64,000 bases of DNA from Planococcus ruber (GTDB lineage Bacteria; Bacillota; Bacilli; Bacillales_A; Planococcaceae). This document shows positions 44,848 through 55,481 of the stretch, piece by piece. The stretch covers positions 393,395 through 457,394 of the forward strand of contig NZ_JALHAG010000001.1 in assembly GCF_022819085.1 (NCBI RefSeq), read 5' to 3'. How positions within the stretch are numbered: position 1 is the first letter of the stretch; every line of letters starts with the position of its first letter. A program made the position numbers and the translations under genes. The notes under the pieces are model-generated. The model was not told the DNA's origin, did not search any database, and saw only the letters and a list, made by a program, of their open reading frames with translations.

Positions 44848-44875
44848 TGCGAATCCCGAACGTATATGCTACGAT
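44848..44875 (+). promoter_or_regulatory. Promoter of folE-mtrB
   Basis: TTGCGA, 16 bases, TACGAT with a TGn extension. About 140 bases of leader follow, containing a small CAGGC-TTGA-GGCCTG hairpin near 44934. Confidence 0.45.
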
Positions 44876-45014
44876 TCATGTGAGAAAAGCGCAGCCGCTG
44901 TATAAGGTTCCGCAAATGATAAAACTAAAAAACAGGCTTGAGGCCTGATCAAACAACTAAAACAACGAAGCTGCTAACGGGTAGACTGAATCCGTTTAAA
45001 CAGGAGGAAACAGA

Positions 45015-45599
45015 GTGATCGATTTAGATTCGCAAAAAGTGGACTTAGATAAAATTGAAAAAGCGGTAACCATGATTTTGGAAGCGGTAGGGGAAGACCC
45101 GGGACGCGAAGGATTGCTGGATACTCCGAAGCGCGTCGCTAAAATGTATGCTGAAATTTTTTCAGGATTAAAGGAAGACCCGAAAGAGTATTTTAAAACG
45201 GTTTTTCATGAGGGGCATGAAGAGCTTGTCCTGGTAAAGGACATTCCTTTTTACTCGACATGTGAGCACCATTTAGTTCCGTTCTTCGGAAAAGCGCATA
45301 TTGCTTATATCCCAAGGGACGGGGTCGTGACGGGGTTGAGCAAATTAGCGAGAGCCGTTGAAACCGTCGCAAAGCGCCCGCAGCTGCAAGAACGCATCAC
45401 TTCAACCGTTGCAGATTCTTTAATGGAGACATTGAATCCGCATGGCGTCTATGTAATGATTGAAGCTGAGCATATGTGCATGACGATGCGGGGCATTAAA
45501 AAGCCTGGTGCAAAAACCGTTACGGCTGTTTCAAGAGGAATTTTTGAAGCGGATGACGTGAAACGGGCCGAAGTGATGACTTACATTAATATGAATTGA
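45015..45599 (+). CDS. folE: GTP cyclohydrolase I
   Basis: 194-residue enzyme converting GTP to dihydroneopterin triphosphate, first step of folate synthesis (mtrA in B. subtilis). Zinc ligands: Cys and His in [10 protein letters not shown], and Cys in [11 protein letters not shown]. It starts with GTG after CAGGAGG. Followed by mtrB as in the B. subtilis mtrAB operon. Confidence 0.96.
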   Translation: MIDLDSQKVDLDKIEKAVTMILEAVGEDPGREGLLDTPKRVAKMYAEIFSGLKEDPKEYFKTVFHEGHEELVLVKDIPFYSTCEHHLVPFFGKAHIAYIPRDGVVTGLSKLARAVETVAKRPQLQERITSTVADSLMETLNPHGVYVMIEAEHMCMTMRGIKKPGAKTVTAVSRGIFEADDVKRAEVMTYINMN

Positions 45600-45625
45600 A
45601 AATTAAAGAAAAAGCAGGTGTGGAA

Positions 45626-45847
45626 ATGGCTCAACCAGAATACATTGTGATCCGTGCCCAGGAAGACGGCGTAAACGTGATCGGATTGACACGGGGAAAT
45701 GATACGAAATTCCATCATACAGAAAAACTGGACAAAGGCGAAGTGATGATTGCACAATTTACGGAACACACTTCAGCGATGAAAATTCGTGGGAAAGCAG
45801 AAATTCAAACGGCTCACGGCGTGATCGAAAGCGAAACGAAAAAATAG
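45626..45847 (+). CDS. mtrB: trp RNA-binding attenuation protein (TRAP)
   Basis: 73-residue protein that forms an 11-subunit ring; when loaded with tryptophan it binds (G/U)AG repeats and terminates trp operon transcription. The RNA-contact residues are present: Lys in EKLDKGEV and the Lys-x-Arg pair in MKIRGKAEI. Start ATG 45626 gives the usual length. In B. subtilis the trp operon lies between aroH and tyrA; here those genes are adjacent and no trp gene is in the window. Confidence 0.94.
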   Translation: MAQPEYIVIRAQEDGVNVIGLTRGNDTKFHHTEKLDKGEVMIAQFTEHTSAMKIRGKAEIQTAHGVIESETKK

Positions 45848-45878
45848 GGTCATTTGGGTGAAGGCTAGGCTTTGCCTG

Positions 45879-45887
45879 TGATATAAT
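45879..45887 (+). promoter_or_regulatory. Extended -10 promoter of hepS-menG-hepT
   Basis: TGATATAAT is a perfect extended -10, 37 bases upstream of hepS. Confidence 0.6.
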
Positions 45888-45924
45888 AGTCAAGTATGGC
45901 TAAATCATGAATGGAGCAAGCAGT

Positions 45925-46701
45925 ATGAATGAACAACAAATACATTCGAAAATTACTTCCTTGGAAATCGAAGTCCTAAAAGCTGTAAAACAGCGGACTC
46001 TCGAAAAACATACGGAAGGTCCATCCGTCGAGCGGGAGCGTTTGTTTTTCTTGCTGCTGCCATTTTTAGACGGAAAGCAATGGTCTGCAGACATAGAACA
46101 GACGGCTAAGACCGTATCTATTGTCTATGCGGCATTGCATGCCCATGACCAAGTGAAAGAAGATATTCTGGCTTCGAAAAAACAGCAGCTGACCGTATTG
46201 GCTGGCGATTTTTATAGCGGAATCTATTATCAAATGCTTTCAAACATGGAAAACTTGACGATGATCAAGCATTTGGCTTCGGCGATTATCAGTGTGAGCG
46301 AGAGAAAGGCTTCTTTCTACGACCAGGTAGAGCGCCCGATTCAACTCGTCGACGAATTAATTCAAAAAAATGAAATTGAACTGATTGAAGCATTCTACAA
46401 CTTTTACGGCTATCACGAATATACGAAGCTGGCAAAAGCCATGCTGAGCTACGTCAGATACGAAAATGAATTGAAATGCTTAAAAGAAGGCGGACAAAGC
46501 CGCATTCTTCAATTGCTAAACAAATCACTCCGGTATCCTGCTGATCCCGAGGCATGGCTTCTGAAGAAATTGGACGTTCTGCATGATCAAGTGCTTGAAT
46601 TAATACGAGATGCTAAGTTTGATTATGAATTGAAGAATTTCATGCTCCATAAAATAACCCCGCACCAGCATAGAGCTGAGCAGCTAACCCGAGAAGGATG
46701 A
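45925..46701 (+). CDS. hepS: Heptaprenyl diphosphate synthase component I
   Basis: 258-residue regulatory subunit of the two-component heptaprenyl diphosphate synthase, which makes the menaquinone-7 side chain. The sequence is helical and poorly conserved, without DDxxD, as in HepS. Identification rests on composition, size, and place directly before menG and hepT. Start 45925 follows GGAGC; a second ATG 18 bases upstream is in the ribosome-site region. Confidence 0.85.
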   Translation: MNEQQIHSKITSLEIEVLKAVKQRTLEKHTEGPSVERERLFFLLLPFLDGKQWSADIEQTAKTVSIVYAALHAHDQVKEDILASKKQQLTVLAGDFYSGIYYQMLSNMENLTMIKHLASAIISVSERKASFYDQVERPIQLVDELIQKNEIELIEAFYNFYGYHEYTKLAKAMLSYVRYENELKCLKEGGQSRILQLLNKSLRYPADPEAWLLKKLDVLHDQVLELIRDAKFDYELKNFMLHKITPHQHRAEQLTREG

Positions 46702-46706
46702 CTGAT

Positions 46707-47411
46707 ATGCAAAAAACAAAAGAACAGAAAGTCCATGAAGTTTTCGAAAAAATTTCCGGCAATTATGATCACATGAATTCTGTCATCAGTTTTCAGCAAC
46801 ATAGCAAATGGCGTAAAGATACCATGCAAAAGCTTCAAGTGCCGAAAGGCTCATCAGTTATTGATGTTTGCTGCGGCACAGGGGACTGGACCATTGCCCA
46901 TGCAGAAGCGACCGGCGAACAAGGGCGCGTCGTGGGGCTGGATTTTAGCCAAAACATGTTGAACGTAGGGATTGAAAAAACAAAGCACCTCCCTCAAGTG
47001 AAAATGATCCAGGGCAATGCGATGTCTTTGCCTTTTCCTGATAATTCATTTGATTTTGCCACGATCGGTTTCGGCTTGCGGAATGTACCGGATTACCGGC
47101 AAGTCCTTTCTGAAATGCATCGTGTATTGAAGCCTGGCGGCGTGATTGCTTGCCTTGAGACTTCTCAGCCGAATAATTTATTGTTTAAGCCTGTTTTCAG
47201 ATTTTATTTCAGATTTATTATGCCGGTATTCGGCAAATTATTCGCTAAAAGCTATAAAGAATATTCGTGGCTGCAGGAGTCGGCTAAAGATTTTCCAGGC
47301 ATGAAGCCTTTGGCAAAATTATTCACTCAAGTAGGGTTTGTAAATGTGAAGTATAAGCCCTATACCGGAGGAGCAGCAGCTCTTCATTTAGGAATGAAAA
47401 AAGTAAATTAG
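46707..47411 (+). CDS. menG: Demethylmenaquinone methyltransferase
   Basis: 234-residue SAM-dependent C-methyltransferase, last step of menaquinone synthesis (UbiE family). Motif [13 protein letters not shown], the following GLDFSQNML, and [11 protein letters not shown] are intact, and the N-terminus [16 protein letters not shown] matches the family. Start 46707 is chosen because AGAAGG ends 9 bases before it, while the ATG at 46698 abuts that site. It lies between the two prenyl synthase subunits. Confidence 0.94.
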   Translation: MQKTKEQKVHEVFEKISGNYDHMNSVISFQQHSKWRKDTMQKLQVPKGSSVIDVCCGTGDWTIAHAEATGEQGRVVGLDFSQNMLNVGIEKTKHLPQVKMIQGNAMSLPFPDNSFDFATIGFGLRNVPDYRQVLSEMHRVLKPGGVIACLETSQPNNLLFKPVFRFYFRFIMPVFGKLFAKSYKEYSWLQESAKDFPGMKPLAKLFTQVGFVNVKYKPYTGGAAALHLGMKKVN

Positions 47412-47428
47412 TGGGAGAAGGTTATTTA

Positions 47429-48403
47429 GTGGAAAAGGTGAAGTTGAAATTGCTCTATTCCGATATTAAACCGGAATTGGATATGATCGAAAAAGAATTA
47501 GAACAGGCAGTGGATTCCGAATCTCCCTTACTAAATGATGCTTCTCTTCATCTATTGCAGGCTGGAGGAAAACGAATCCGACCTGTTTTTGTTTTGCTTG
47601 CAGGCAAATTTGGAAATTACAATATTGATGTGATGAAGCGGGTCGCTGTTCCTTTAGAGCTGATCCATATGGCTTCGCTCGTGCACGATGATGTAATTGA
47701 TGATTCAGAGCTTCGAAGAGGCAAACCGACCGTCAAAGCGGAATGGAATAATAGTGTCGCGATGTATACGGGCGATTTCATTTTAGCCCGGGCGTTGGAG
47801 TACATTACTGAAATTGAAGATCCAAAACTTCATCAAATCTTGTCAAAGACGATGATTGAAGTATGCCGCGGCGAAATCATCCAGATTGAAGACAAATACA
47901 AACTGGATCAGAATTTGCGTGATTACTTGCGCCGAATCAAGCGGAAAACAGCGTTGCTCATTTCTTCCAGCTGTGAACTCGGGGCCTTGGTTTCGGGAGC
48001 GGATTTGAAAACGGCTGCCCACTTGAGAAGATTCGGTTATTTTATCGGCATGTCCTTCCAGATTATCGATGATATTTTGGACTTCACTTCTTCAGATGAG
48101 GAGCTTGGCAAACCGGCCGGAAGCGATTTTATGCAGGGCAATATGACCTTGCCGGTTTTATGCGCACGAAAAGATCAGGCAATCTATGAACTTTTGAAAA
48201 ATAATCTTCAAAAGGATATGACGGATGAAGAGAGGCTGACGATTGTTAAAACGATTCGCAACAGCTCCGCTATTGAAGAAGCGAAGAAAATCAGCGAGAA
48301 ATATTTGGAGAAAGCATTAGAAGAATTGTCCTATCTGCCTAAAAGCTCGGCCAGCAAAACGATGCGCAAAATTGCATTTTTTATTGGCAAGAGAAAGTTT
48401 TAG
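47429..48403 (+). CDS. hepT: Heptaprenyl diphosphate synthase component II
   Basis: 324-residue catalytic prenyltransferase. First aspartate-rich motif LVHDDVIDDSELRRGKPT and second motif QIIDDILDFTSSDEELGKP bind magnesium-diphosphate; the N-terminal GGKRIRP loop is present. GTG at 47429 has GAGAAGG 7 bases upstream. Together with HepS and MenG it forms the menaquinone side-chain operon. Confidence 0.94.
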   Translation: MEKVKLKLLYSDIKPELDMIEKELEQAVDSESPLLNDASLHLLQAGGKRIRPVFVLLAGKFGNYNIDVMKRVAVPLELIHMASLVHDDVIDDSELRRGKPTVKAEWNNSVAMYTGDFILARALEYITEIEDPKLHQILSKTMIEVCRGEIIQIEDKYKLDQNLRDYLRRIKRKTALLISSSCELGALVSGADLKTAAHLRRFGYFIGMSFQIIDDILDFTSSDEELGKPAGSDFMQGNMTLPVLCARKDQAIYELLKNNLQKDMTDEERLTIVKTIRNSSAIEEAKKISEKYLEKALEELSYLPKSSASKTMRKIAFFIGKRKF

Positions 48404-48410
48404 AACAGAG

Positions 48411-48438
48411 TTGACAAATAGGTTCAAACTGATAGTAT
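48411..48438 (+). promoter_or_regulatory. Promoter of ndk
   Basis: TTGACA, 16 bases, TAGTAT, immediately after the hepT stop and 50 bases before ndk. Confidence 0.55.
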
Positions 48439-48488
48439 TTTTTAAGGTGGGCAAAAATGCCTGAGCTTTTAATAGAGGAGTGTTCATA

Positions 48489-48935
48489 ATGGAAAAAACT
48501 TTCTTGATGGTTAAACCAGACGGAGTACAACGCAATGTAATCGGCGAAATCGTAGCACGTTTTGAGAAAAAAGGTTATCACTTGATAGGCGCTAAATTGA
48601 TGCAGATCCCAACTGAATTGGCTGAACAGCATTACGGTGAGCATAAAGAGCGTCCGTTCTTCGGCGAACTAGTTGACTTCATCACTTCAGGCCCTGTCTT
48701 TGCAATGGTATGGGAAGGCGAAAACGTTATTTTGACTGCACGCCAAATGATGGGCGCGACTAACCCTAAAGATGCAGCTCCAGGAACAATCCGTGGAGAC
48801 TTCGCTGTAACTGTCGGCAAAAACATGATTCACGGTTCTGACTCTGCTGAGAGCGCTGAACGTGAAATCGGCTTGTTCTTCAAAGAAGAAGAATTGGTAA
48901 CTTACGAAAAAACAATGAACAACTGGGTGAACTAA
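48489..48935 (+). CDS. ndk: Nucleoside diphosphate kinase
   Basis: 148-residue enzyme that balances nucleoside triphosphate pools through a phospho-histidine. Signature near the C-terminus: [16 protein letters not shown] with the active-site His; N-terminal [21 protein letters not shown] lies upstream of 48489. A strong terminator follows. cheR, next in B. subtilis, is absent. Confidence 0.97.
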   Translation: MEKTFLMVKPDGVQRNVIGEIVARFEKKGYHLIGAKLMQIPTELAEQHYGEHKERPFFGELVDFITSGPVFAMVWEGENVILTARQMMGATNPKDAAPGTIRGDFAVTVGKNMIHGSDSAESAEREIGLFFKEEELVTYEKTMNNWVN

Positions 48936-48945
48936 TCCAGCTTCT

Positions 48946-48978
48946 GAAAAAAGCAGCTTATGCTGCTTTTTTTTTTTG
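48946..48978 (+). terminator. Rho-independent terminator of ndk
   Basis: AAAAAAGCAGC and GCTGCTTTTTT stem with TTAT loop and a long T-run. Confidence 0.9.
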
Positions 48979-49108
48979 CTTATTTTTGTTTTTGGCCTAA
49001 TAATTTTTGGACAGTTTAGTTTTATCTAAATTTAAGATAGAATTGAGGAAATGCAATATGTTATAGTGGTACATAAATACTTTAGTGCGTTGAAGGGAGA
49101 AAGTGCAG

Positions 49109-50281
49109 ATGCGTTATTTAACAGCAGGAGAATCACATGGGCCACAGCTTACGGCTATTATTGAGGGGCTGCCGGCACAAATGCCTTTAACGGCAGAAAT
49201 GATCAATAAAGAATTGAAAAGGCGTCAAGGCGGCCATGGTCGCGGAAGACGCATGCAAATAGAAAAGGATACCGTGGAAATCGTATCAGGCGTGCGCCAC
49301 GGAAAAACGTTGGGTTCTCCGGTCGCTCTTGTCGTTAAGAATGATGATTGGAAACATTGGACGAACATTATGGGCATTGAACCAATAGATGAAAATGATG
49401 AAATAAAGCGCCAAATTTCACGTCCGCGCCCTGGGCACGCAGATTTGAATGGAGGCATGAAATATGGCCACCGGGATCTTCGGAATGTGCTGGAACGCTC
49501 ATCAGCAAGAGAAACTACCGTTCGCGTAGCTGTTGGTGCAGTAGCAAAACAACTGCTTTCACAATTAGGAATCGAAATTGTATCTCATGTAACAGAAATT
49601 GGCGGCATAAAAACCAACCCCGAAAGCTATATTGGAAAATCGGCAGCAGAAATCCGGCAAATCGTGGAAAACGATGCGGTTTATTGCGCGGATCCATCTG
49701 TCACCAAACAAATGACCGATTTAATCGATGAAACAAAAAAGAATGGCGATTCAATTGGCGGTACGGTGGAAGTCATTATTGAAGGGATGCCTGCGGGAAT
49801 TGGCAGCTACGTGCATTATGACCGGAAACTGGATGCCAAGATTGCCGCTTCGGTTATGAGCATCAATGCATTTAAAGGCGTAGAGTTCGGCCTTGGATTT
49901 GAAATGGCGAGAAAACCTGGGAGCCAAGTGCATGATGAAATTCTTTGGTCAGAGGAATACGGCTATACGCGCAAAACAAATAATTTGGGCGGCTTTGAAG
50001 GCGGAATGACGACAGGCATGCCGATTATCGTGAGAGGCGTCATGAAACCGATTCCGACTTTATACAAACCGCTGCAGAGCATTGATATCGAAACGAAAGA
50101 ACCATTCCAGGCAAGCATCGAACGTTCTGACAGCTGTGCAGTGCCGGCTGCATCGATCGTGGCGGAGCATGTCGTGGCGTGGGAAGCGGCAAATGCTTTG
50201 CTTGAACAATTCGATGCCGACCAACTGCCAAGGCTGAAAGAAAATGTGCAGAATTACTTGGACTATACGAAGGGGTTCTGA
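49109..50281 (+). CDS. aroC: Chorismate synthase
   Basis: 390-residue FMN-dependent enzyme giving chorismate, the branch point for aromatic amino acids, folate and menaquinone. Signatures: [28 protein letters not shown] (part), the [10 protein letters not shown] block and [11 protein letters not shown] at 49109 has GGGAG 9 bases upstream; GTG at 49103 is less well placed. It is called aroF in B. subtilis. First gene of aroC-aroB-aroH-tyrA-aroA. Confidence 0.96.
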   Translation: MRYLTAGESHGPQLTAIIEGLPAQMPLTAEMINKELKRRQGGHGRGRRMQIEKDTVEIVSGVRHGKTLGSPVALVVKNDDWKHWTNIMGIEPIDENDEIKRQISRPRPGHADLNGGMKYGHRDLRNVLERSSARETTVRVAVGAVAKQLLSQLGIEIVSHVTEIGGIKTNPESYIGKSAAEIRQIVENDAVYCADPSVTKQMTDLIDETKKNGDSIGGTVEVIIEGMPAGIGSYVHYDRKLDAKIAASVMSINAFKGVEFGLGFEMARKPGSQVHDEILWSEEYGYTRKTNNLGGFEGGMTTGMPIIVRGVMKPIPTLYKPLQSIDIETKEPFQASIERSDSCAVPAASIVAEHVVAWEAANALLEQFDADQLPRLKENVQNYLDYTKGF

Positions 50282-50283
50282 AG

Positions 50284-51360
50284 ATGCCAACCATTCGAGT
50301 AGAAGCCGGACGGCCTTATAGCGTACATATTGGAACAGATGTTTTTGGACTATTTAATTCCGAATACAAGGAACTGTTTGACTCAGCTGACCGTATTGTG
50401 GTCATTGCAGATGAAAAAGTGGCTTCCTTGCATTTGGGCCATTTGTTGCCGTATTTGAAATCTTATAAAGTTGACGTATTTAACGTGCCGTCAGGAGAAC
50501 AAGCTAAATCGATTGAAACTTTTATGGACTGCCATAGCTTTCTGCTAGCAGCAGGCTGTTCTAGAAAAACCTTGATCCTTGCTTTTGGCGGTGGTGCTAC
50601 TGGAGACCTTGCGGGTTTTGTTGCATCCACTTTTATGCGAGGCATTCCTTATATTCAAGTGCCGACGACAATTCTGGCCCATGACAGCGCAGTTGGCGGG
50701 AAAACGGCCATTAACCATGCATTAGGAAAAAATATGATTGGCACTTTTTATCAACCGGAAGCGGTGCTTTACGATATCCAGCTGCTGAAAACCCTGCCGG
50801 ACCATGAGTGGCGGTCGGGAATGGCAGAAGTGATCAAACATGCGTTCATTTCAAATGAACAGTGGCTGGACGAATTATTGGCGGTTGAGTCGTTTCAAGC
50901 AATGAGCGATCCCGAATTAATGGGACATCTTGAAAAAGGCATTGCGGTCAAAGCGGCTATTGTAGAAGAAGATGAATTTGAAAATGGCATGCGGAAATTT
51001 TTGAACTTTGGCCATACGTTAGCCCATGCGCTTGAAGCCCATCTTGGCTACGGAAATATTACTCACGGGGAAGCGGTCGTCCTTGGCATGGCTTATGCCC
51101 TTAACCTTTCCAGCAATGATCGATTAAACCCGTTTTTGGAATGGGGCTACCATCACGGCTATCCGTTTGAAAAGGTAGTGGAGATTTCGTTTGGCGAATT
51201 GTTGCCTTATATGAAAAAAGACAAAAAGGCATCGAAAGGCGATTTAAATTTTGTCATGCTTCGCCAAATCGCGCAGCCTCAAATGGAAAAAATTGAAGAG
51301 CAAGCCGCTGCAAACAGCTATGAAGAATTACGTTTGAAGATTGGAGAAGTGATTAAATGA
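50284..51360 (+). CDS. aroB: 3-dehydroquinate synthase
   Basis: 358-residue NAD- and zinc-dependent enzyme converting DAHP to 3-dehydroquinate. NAD motif in FGGGATGDLAGF; zinc ligands in the MAEVIKHAFI, NFGHTLAHALE and THGEAVVLGMA regions. It starts 3 bases after aroC ends and overlaps aroH by 4 bases (ATGA). Confidence 0.96.
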   Translation: MPTIRVEAGRPYSVHIGTDVFGLFNSEYKELFDSADRIVVIADEKVASLHLGHLLPYLKSYKVDVFNVPSGEQAKSIETFMDCHSFLLAAGCSRKTLILAFGGGATGDLAGFVASTFMRGIPYIQVPTTILAHDSAVGGKTAINHALGKNMIGTFYQPEAVLYDIQLLKTLPDHEWRSGMAEVIKHAFISNEQWLDELLAVESFQAMSDPELMGHLEKGIAVKAAIVEEDEFENGMRKFLNFGHTLAHALEAHLGYGNITHGEAVVLGMAYALNLSSNDRLNPFLEWGYHHGYPFEKVVEISFGELLPYMKKDKKASKGDLNFVMLRQIAQPQMEKIEEQAAANSYEELRLKIGEVIK

Positions 51361-51740
51361 TTCGTGGAATTCGAGGAGCCATCACGGTTTCAGCAGATCA
51401 GCCTGACGAAATTTTACTGGAAACAAAAAAACTTGTCACAGAGATGGCCAAGGAAAACCGAATCGACCCGGATGCTGTAGCATCGGTCATTATTTCAACA
51501 ACTACTGACATCTCCTCCGCTTTTCCCGCAAAAGCTGTACGGACCCTTGAAAATTGGACCTATGTTCCCGTCATGTGCACGCATGAAATGGATGTTCCAG
51601 GAAGTCTTCCGTTATGTATCCGCGTCATGATGCATGTAAATACAGAAGTCGCACAAAAGGAAATTCAGCACATTTATTTAAATGATGCTGTTAAGCTCCG
51701 CCCAGATTTGCTGAAAAAAAGCCAGGTGGAAGCGAAATGA
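51357..51740 (+). CDS. aroH: Chorismate mutase (AroH type)
   Basis: 127-residue monofunctional chorismate mutase converting chorismate to prephenate. Active-site residues expected for AroH are visible: Arg7 in MIRGIRGAI, the FPAKAVR arginine region, and Cys/Arg near PLCIRVMMH. Overlaps both neighbours by 4 bases. In B. subtilis trpEDCFBA and hisC lie between aroH and tyrA; here tyrA follows at once. Confidence 0.95.
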   Translation: MIRGIRGAITVSADQPDEILLETKKLVTEMAKENRIDPDAVASVIISTTTDISSAFPAKAVRTLENWTYVPVMCTHEMDVPGSLPLCIRVMMHVNTEVAQKEIQHIYLNDAVKLRPDLLKKSQVEAK

Positions 51741-52825
51741 ACGTTCATGTCCTCATCATCGGCCTTGGATTGATTGGCGGATCATTGGCAAAAGCGCTCC
51801 AGCGGCATCCGGATGCGCATATCTCTGGATACGATGCGGATGCCCTGACTGCTAGGAAAGCATACAAGATGGGAATTATCCATAGTTCTCCGCCATCCGT
51901 GGAAATAGCAGCGAAGGAAGCGGATGTAATCATTTTTGCCACTCCGGTGGCGACAACCTTGAAATTGATGGAGCAGAGCAAGTATTGGGATTTGAAAAAT
52001 GGCGTGATCTTGACGGATACCGGCAGTACGAAAAAAACGATCATGGAAGCTGCGAAAAATCTTGACTGCACTTTCATTGGCGGACATCCTATGGCGGGAT
52101 CTCATAAAAGCGGAGTGGAAGCAGCGAAGGAAGTGCTGTTTGAAAATGCTTTTTATGTGCTGACGCCGAATGATGAGGCTGGAGCGGAACAGCTTGCGTT
52201 TTTGAAAGAACTCCTTTCGGTTACGAAAGCGAAAATTGAAGTTTTGGCAGCAGCAGACCACGACCATATGACCGCTATTGTGAGCCATTTCCCGCATTTG
52301 ATCGCAGCGTCGCTTGTGCACCAATTAGCGAAGGAAGAAGACTATCCTTTTGCACGTCAATTGGCTGCAGGCGGTTTCCGCGACATTACGAGGATCGCTT
52401 CATCGAATCCGGAAATGTGGCGGGATATCACCACGCAAAACAATGCGATGATCGTTCAGCAGATGGATAACTGGATGGCGGAAATGGCGGAGCTTCGGGA
52501 ATTGCTGGTCCAGAACGAAGAAACCGCCATTCAAGATTATTTCCAGGAAGCAAAATCAGTCCGCGACGAATTGCCAATTGCGGGGCATGGCGCCTTATAC
52601 AGCGCCTATGATTTGTATATCGACATTCCGGATATCCCTGGGATCCTTTCTGAAATGACAGGCTATTTGGCTGAAGAGCAGATCAGCATTGTCAATCTTC
52701 GGATTATCGAAACCCGTGAAGATGTCTTCGGGATTCTCGTCATCAGCTTCCAGACGCCGGAAGACCGGGAAAAGGCACGGGCTTGTTTTAATAGAAGAAC
52801 ATCTTATGATTCTTACATTTCTTAG
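51737..52825 (+). CDS. tyrA: Prephenate dehydrogenase
   Basis: 362-residue enzyme of tyrosine synthesis. NAD-binding [13 protein letters not shown] at the N-terminus, active-site [13 protein letters not shown], helical dimerisation domain with [12 protein letters not shown], and a C-terminal ACT domain ([15 protein letters not shown]) for feedback by tyrosine. Overlaps aroH; aroA follows after 14 bases. Confidence 0.95.
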   Translation: MNVHVLIIGLGLIGGSLAKALQRHPDAHISGYDADALTARKAYKMGIIHSSPPSVEIAAKEADVIIFATPVATTLKLMEQSKYWDLKNGVILTDTGSTKKTIMEAAKNLDCTFIGGHPMAGSHKSGVEAAKEVLFENAFYVLTPNDEAGAEQLAFLKELLSVTKAKIEVLAAADHDHMTAIVSHFPHLIAASLVHQLAKEEDYPFARQLAAGGFRDITRIASSNPEMWRDITTQNNAMIVQQMDNWMAEMAELRELLVQNEETAIQDYFQEAKSVRDELPIAGHGALYSAYDLYIDIPDIPGILSEMTGYLAEEQISIVNLRIIETREDVFGILVISFQTPEDREKARACFNRRTSYDSYIS

Positions 52826-52839
52826 AAGGAGGCGGCATT

Positions 52840-54126
52840 GTGGCATTGACGTTAACTTTTTCAAAACCGTCATTAAAAGGTGAAATTCAAGTACCAGGCG
52901 ATAAATCCATTTCTCATCGCGCCATCATGTTTGGATCGATTGCAGAAGGTACAACGACAGTCGAAGGATTTTTGCTTGGAGATGACTGCTTAAGCACGAT
53001 CAGTTGCTTCCGGAAGATGGGAGTGGAAATTGAACTGGACGGCAAATCGGTCAGCATCAGAAGCGGAGGAGAAGCGTCTTGGAAGGAACCTGCGGAAGTG
53101 CTGGATACCGGCAATTCAGGAACTACGACCCGTTTAATGATGGGGCTGCTCGCCAGTTCATCGTTCCATTCCGTCGTAGCAGGGGATGCATCGATTGCGA
53201 AACGGCCAATGAAGCGGATCATCAACCCGCTGCGCGAGATGGGTGCGGATATAAGAGGGCGCCAGGACGGGCAGTTTACACCTTTAGCTATCCAAGGGAC
53301 CCAGCTAAAAGCAATCGAATACACCCTGCCAGTCGCAAGTGCTCAAGTCAAATCAGCAATTTTGCTGGCAGCGTTAAAAGCGGAAGGCAAAACGGTGGTC
53401 ATTGAACCGATGCCGACCCGCGACCATACAGAAATCATGCTGGAGCATTTCGGAGCGAGCATCAACCGGACAGCGGAAGGCCGCATAGAATTAGAAGGCG
53501 GACAAAAGCTGACAGCCGCACATGTTGAAGTTCCAGGCGATATTTCGTCAGCGGCATTTATGATCGGAGCCGCGTTAATCACGGAAAAAAGCACCGTGAA
53601 ATTGACGAATGTCGGAATCAATCCGACACGGACAGGAATTCTCGATGTGATTGAACAGATGGGTGCGGACTTTGACGTCGAAGAGCTTGAAACAGCTGGC
53701 GAACCGGCTGCAGACCTGACGATTCGCTCATCCCGCTTGAAAGGGATTGAAATCGGCGGCGATTTGATCCCGCGCCTGATTGACGAAATCCCTTTGATTG
53801 CCTTGATTGCGACACAAGCAGAAGGCCGGACGGTCATTAAAGACGCTGAGGAACTTCGGGTAAAAGAAACCGACCGCATTTCAGCCGTTGTTGCCGAGCT
53901 GTCTAAAATGGGTGCAGATATTGCCGCTACAGAAGACGGCATGATCATCAACGGGCCAAGCAAATTGCACGGAGCTTCCGTGAAATCCTATGGTGATCAC
54001 CGGCTCGGCATGATGGCGGCTGTAGCCGCAATGATTGCGGATGGTGAAGTGGAAATTGACGACCCCGATTGCATCGCTGTATCGTTTCCAAATTTTGTCG
54101 AAGAGATGAATTCTTTGCTCCAATAA
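52840..54126 (+). CDS. aroA: 3-phosphoshikimate 1-carboxyvinyltransferase (EPSP synthase)
   Basis: 428-residue enzyme joining shikimate 3-phosphate and PEP. Signatures: [42 protein letters not shown] and RVKETDRI. It starts with GTG behind AAGGAGG. This is the sixth shikimate step; the product is used by AroC at the head of the same gene set. Called aroE in B. subtilis. Confidence 0.96.
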   Translation: MALTLTFSKPSLKGEIQVPGDKSISHRAIMFGSIAEGTTTVEGFLLGDDCLSTISCFRKMGVEIELDGKSVSIRSGGEASWKEPAEVLDTGNSGTTTRLMMGLLASSSFHSVVAGDASIAKRPMKRIINPLREMGADIRGRQDGQFTPLAIQGTQLKAIEYTLPVASAQVKSAILLAALKAEGKTVVIEPMPTRDHTEIMLEHFGASINRTAEGRIELEGGQKLTAAHVEVPGDISSAAFMIGAALITEKSTVKLTNVGINPTRTGILDVIEQMGADFDVEELETAGEPAADLTIRSSRLKGIEIGGDLIPRLIDEIPLIALIATQAEGRTVIKDAEELRVKETDRISAVVAELSKMGADIAATEDGMIINGPSKLHGASVKSYGDHRLGMMAAVAAMIADGEVEIDDPDCIAVSFPNFVEEMNSLLQ

Positions 54127-54149
54127 CTCTCCTTAGGGAGAGTTTTTTT
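54125..54149 (+). terminator. Rho-independent terminator of the aro-tyr genes
   Basis: AACTCTCC and GGGAGAGTT stem with a tight loop and TTTTTTATT; overlaps the aroA stop. Confidence 0.85.
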
Positions 54150-54213
54150 ATTATGATTCGAACAAACTTTCGTGTAGGATGGAAATATGAAACTGAAAAG
54201 AATAGGTGATTGT

Positions 54214-55467
54214 ATGGCAAGTATAGAAGAGATTCGAAAAGCGGTTGAACTGGGAGATCCTGATTCCGTCAATAATTTACTGGAAGCGTATCTGCTCAGC
54301 GGAGATCCGGATGAGCAATATGGATTGGCCGAATGGCTGGCTGAAATCGGCTATGTAGAAGAAGCGATAAAAGTGCTCGAGCACCTTCAGTACATTTTTC
54401 CGGAAGAAGGGCAGCTTAAAATTGACCGCGCTAATCTCCTGATCGAAATCGACCGGGAAGATGAAGCGCTGAATAGTTTGATGGAAGTTTCAAAAGATGA
54501 TGAATTGTATCCGCAAGCACTTGTGACGCTTGCCGATCTTTTCCAGCTGCAAGGGCTGCTGGAGGCTGCAGAAAACCGGCTAAACGAGGCAATCGACTTG
54601 CTGCCGGATGAGCCTCTGCTCATGCAGGCAAAAGCGGAATTATTGCTGGATTCGGGCAGATATTTAGAATCAGCGAAGATTTATCAGGATTTAAAAGACC
54701 AGCAAGTGGAAATTGAAGGGGTCGACTTGTCGGAGAGGCTTGCCGAAGTTTACAGCGCTGGCGCAGCGTACGAAGAAGCGCTGCCCCATTACGACGCCGC
54801 TTTGAAGCAGCAAGTACAGCCGGATGTCTTGTACCGGGCGGCTTTCGCTGCGTTCCAGACGAAGCAATATGAACGGGCCGTGCGCCAGCTGAATGAACTG
54901 CTGGAAATCGATCCGGATTACTTCTCCGCTTATTTGCTGCGGGCGCAAAGCTACAATTTGGCCGAAGACTACGAAGCAGCCTATAAAGCGGTTCTGGAAG
55001 GGATTGCCCGGGACGAGTTCGGCAAAGAGCTTTATTTATTTGCAGGGAAACTGGCGATGAAGCTGGGGCACACTGAAGACGGCGTGCAATATTTGCGGGA
55101 AGCCATCGCGCTGGATCCGGAATATATGGAAGCCATTTATACATTGGTATCCTATTTCCATGCAGAAGAAATGGATGAGGAAGTATTAGAGCTCGCTGAA
55201 AACGTCATCGCCAATGAAGATGACTGGGCCGGAATCTATCCAATGCTTGCTGAATCCTACGAACGGACAGAACAATTTGAGCAAGCGGCGGCATATTACG
55301 AAAAAGCTTATCCTGCTTTTCAGGATGATCCGAACTTCCTTGAGAAATTCGCCCGCTTTTTAATTGAAGAAGGGAAAAGGGAACGCGCTCTCGAAATCAT
55401 TAAAGAGCTGCAGGTTCTTGAACCTGAAAACCCTGAATGGTTTGACTGGCAGCAGTCATTCGAATGA
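54214..55467 (+). CDS. ypiA: Tetratricopeptide-repeat protein YpiA
   Basis: 417-residue cytosolic protein made of about ten TPR units (for example YEEALPHYDAALKQQ, DYEAAYKAVLEGIARDEFG, GVQYLREAIALDPEYMEA). It is very acidic. TPR arrays bind partner proteins; the partner is unknown. Start 54214 (MASIEEIRKA) follows AGGTGATTG; ATG 27 bases upstream with AGGATGG is an alternative. Followed by ypiB with overlapping end. Confidence 0.8.
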   Translation: MASIEEIRKAVELGDPDSVNNLLEAYLLSGDPDEQYGLAEWLAEIGYVEEAIKVLEHLQYIFPEEGQLKIDRANLLIEIDREDEALNSLMEVSKDDELYPQALVTLADLFQLQGLLEAAENRLNEAIDLLPDEPLLMQAKAELLLDSGRYLESAKIYQDLKDQQVEIEGVDLSERLAEVYSAGAAYEEALPHYDAALKQQVQPDVLYRAAFAAFQTKQYERAVRQLNELLEIDPDYFSAYLLRAQSYNLAEDYEAAYKAVLEGIARDEFGKELYLFAGKLAMKLGHTEDGVQYLREAIALDPEYMEAIYTLVSYFHAEEMDEEVLELAENVIANEDDWAGIYPMLAESYERTEQFEQAAAYYEKAYPAFQDDPNFLEKFARFLIEEGKRERALEIIKELQVLEPENPEWFDWQQSFE

Positions 55468-55481
55468 AAGGAGGCCGGCCT

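Noticed and set aside
44926-44948. Small CAGGC/GGCCTG hairpin in the folE leader as a riboswitch
   Set aside because: Too small, and no conserved core of a known tetrahydrofolate or other riboswitch was found.
53343-53963. 206-codon minus-strand open frame opposite aroA
   Set aside because: Antisense shadow of aroA with no start signal or recognisable domain.
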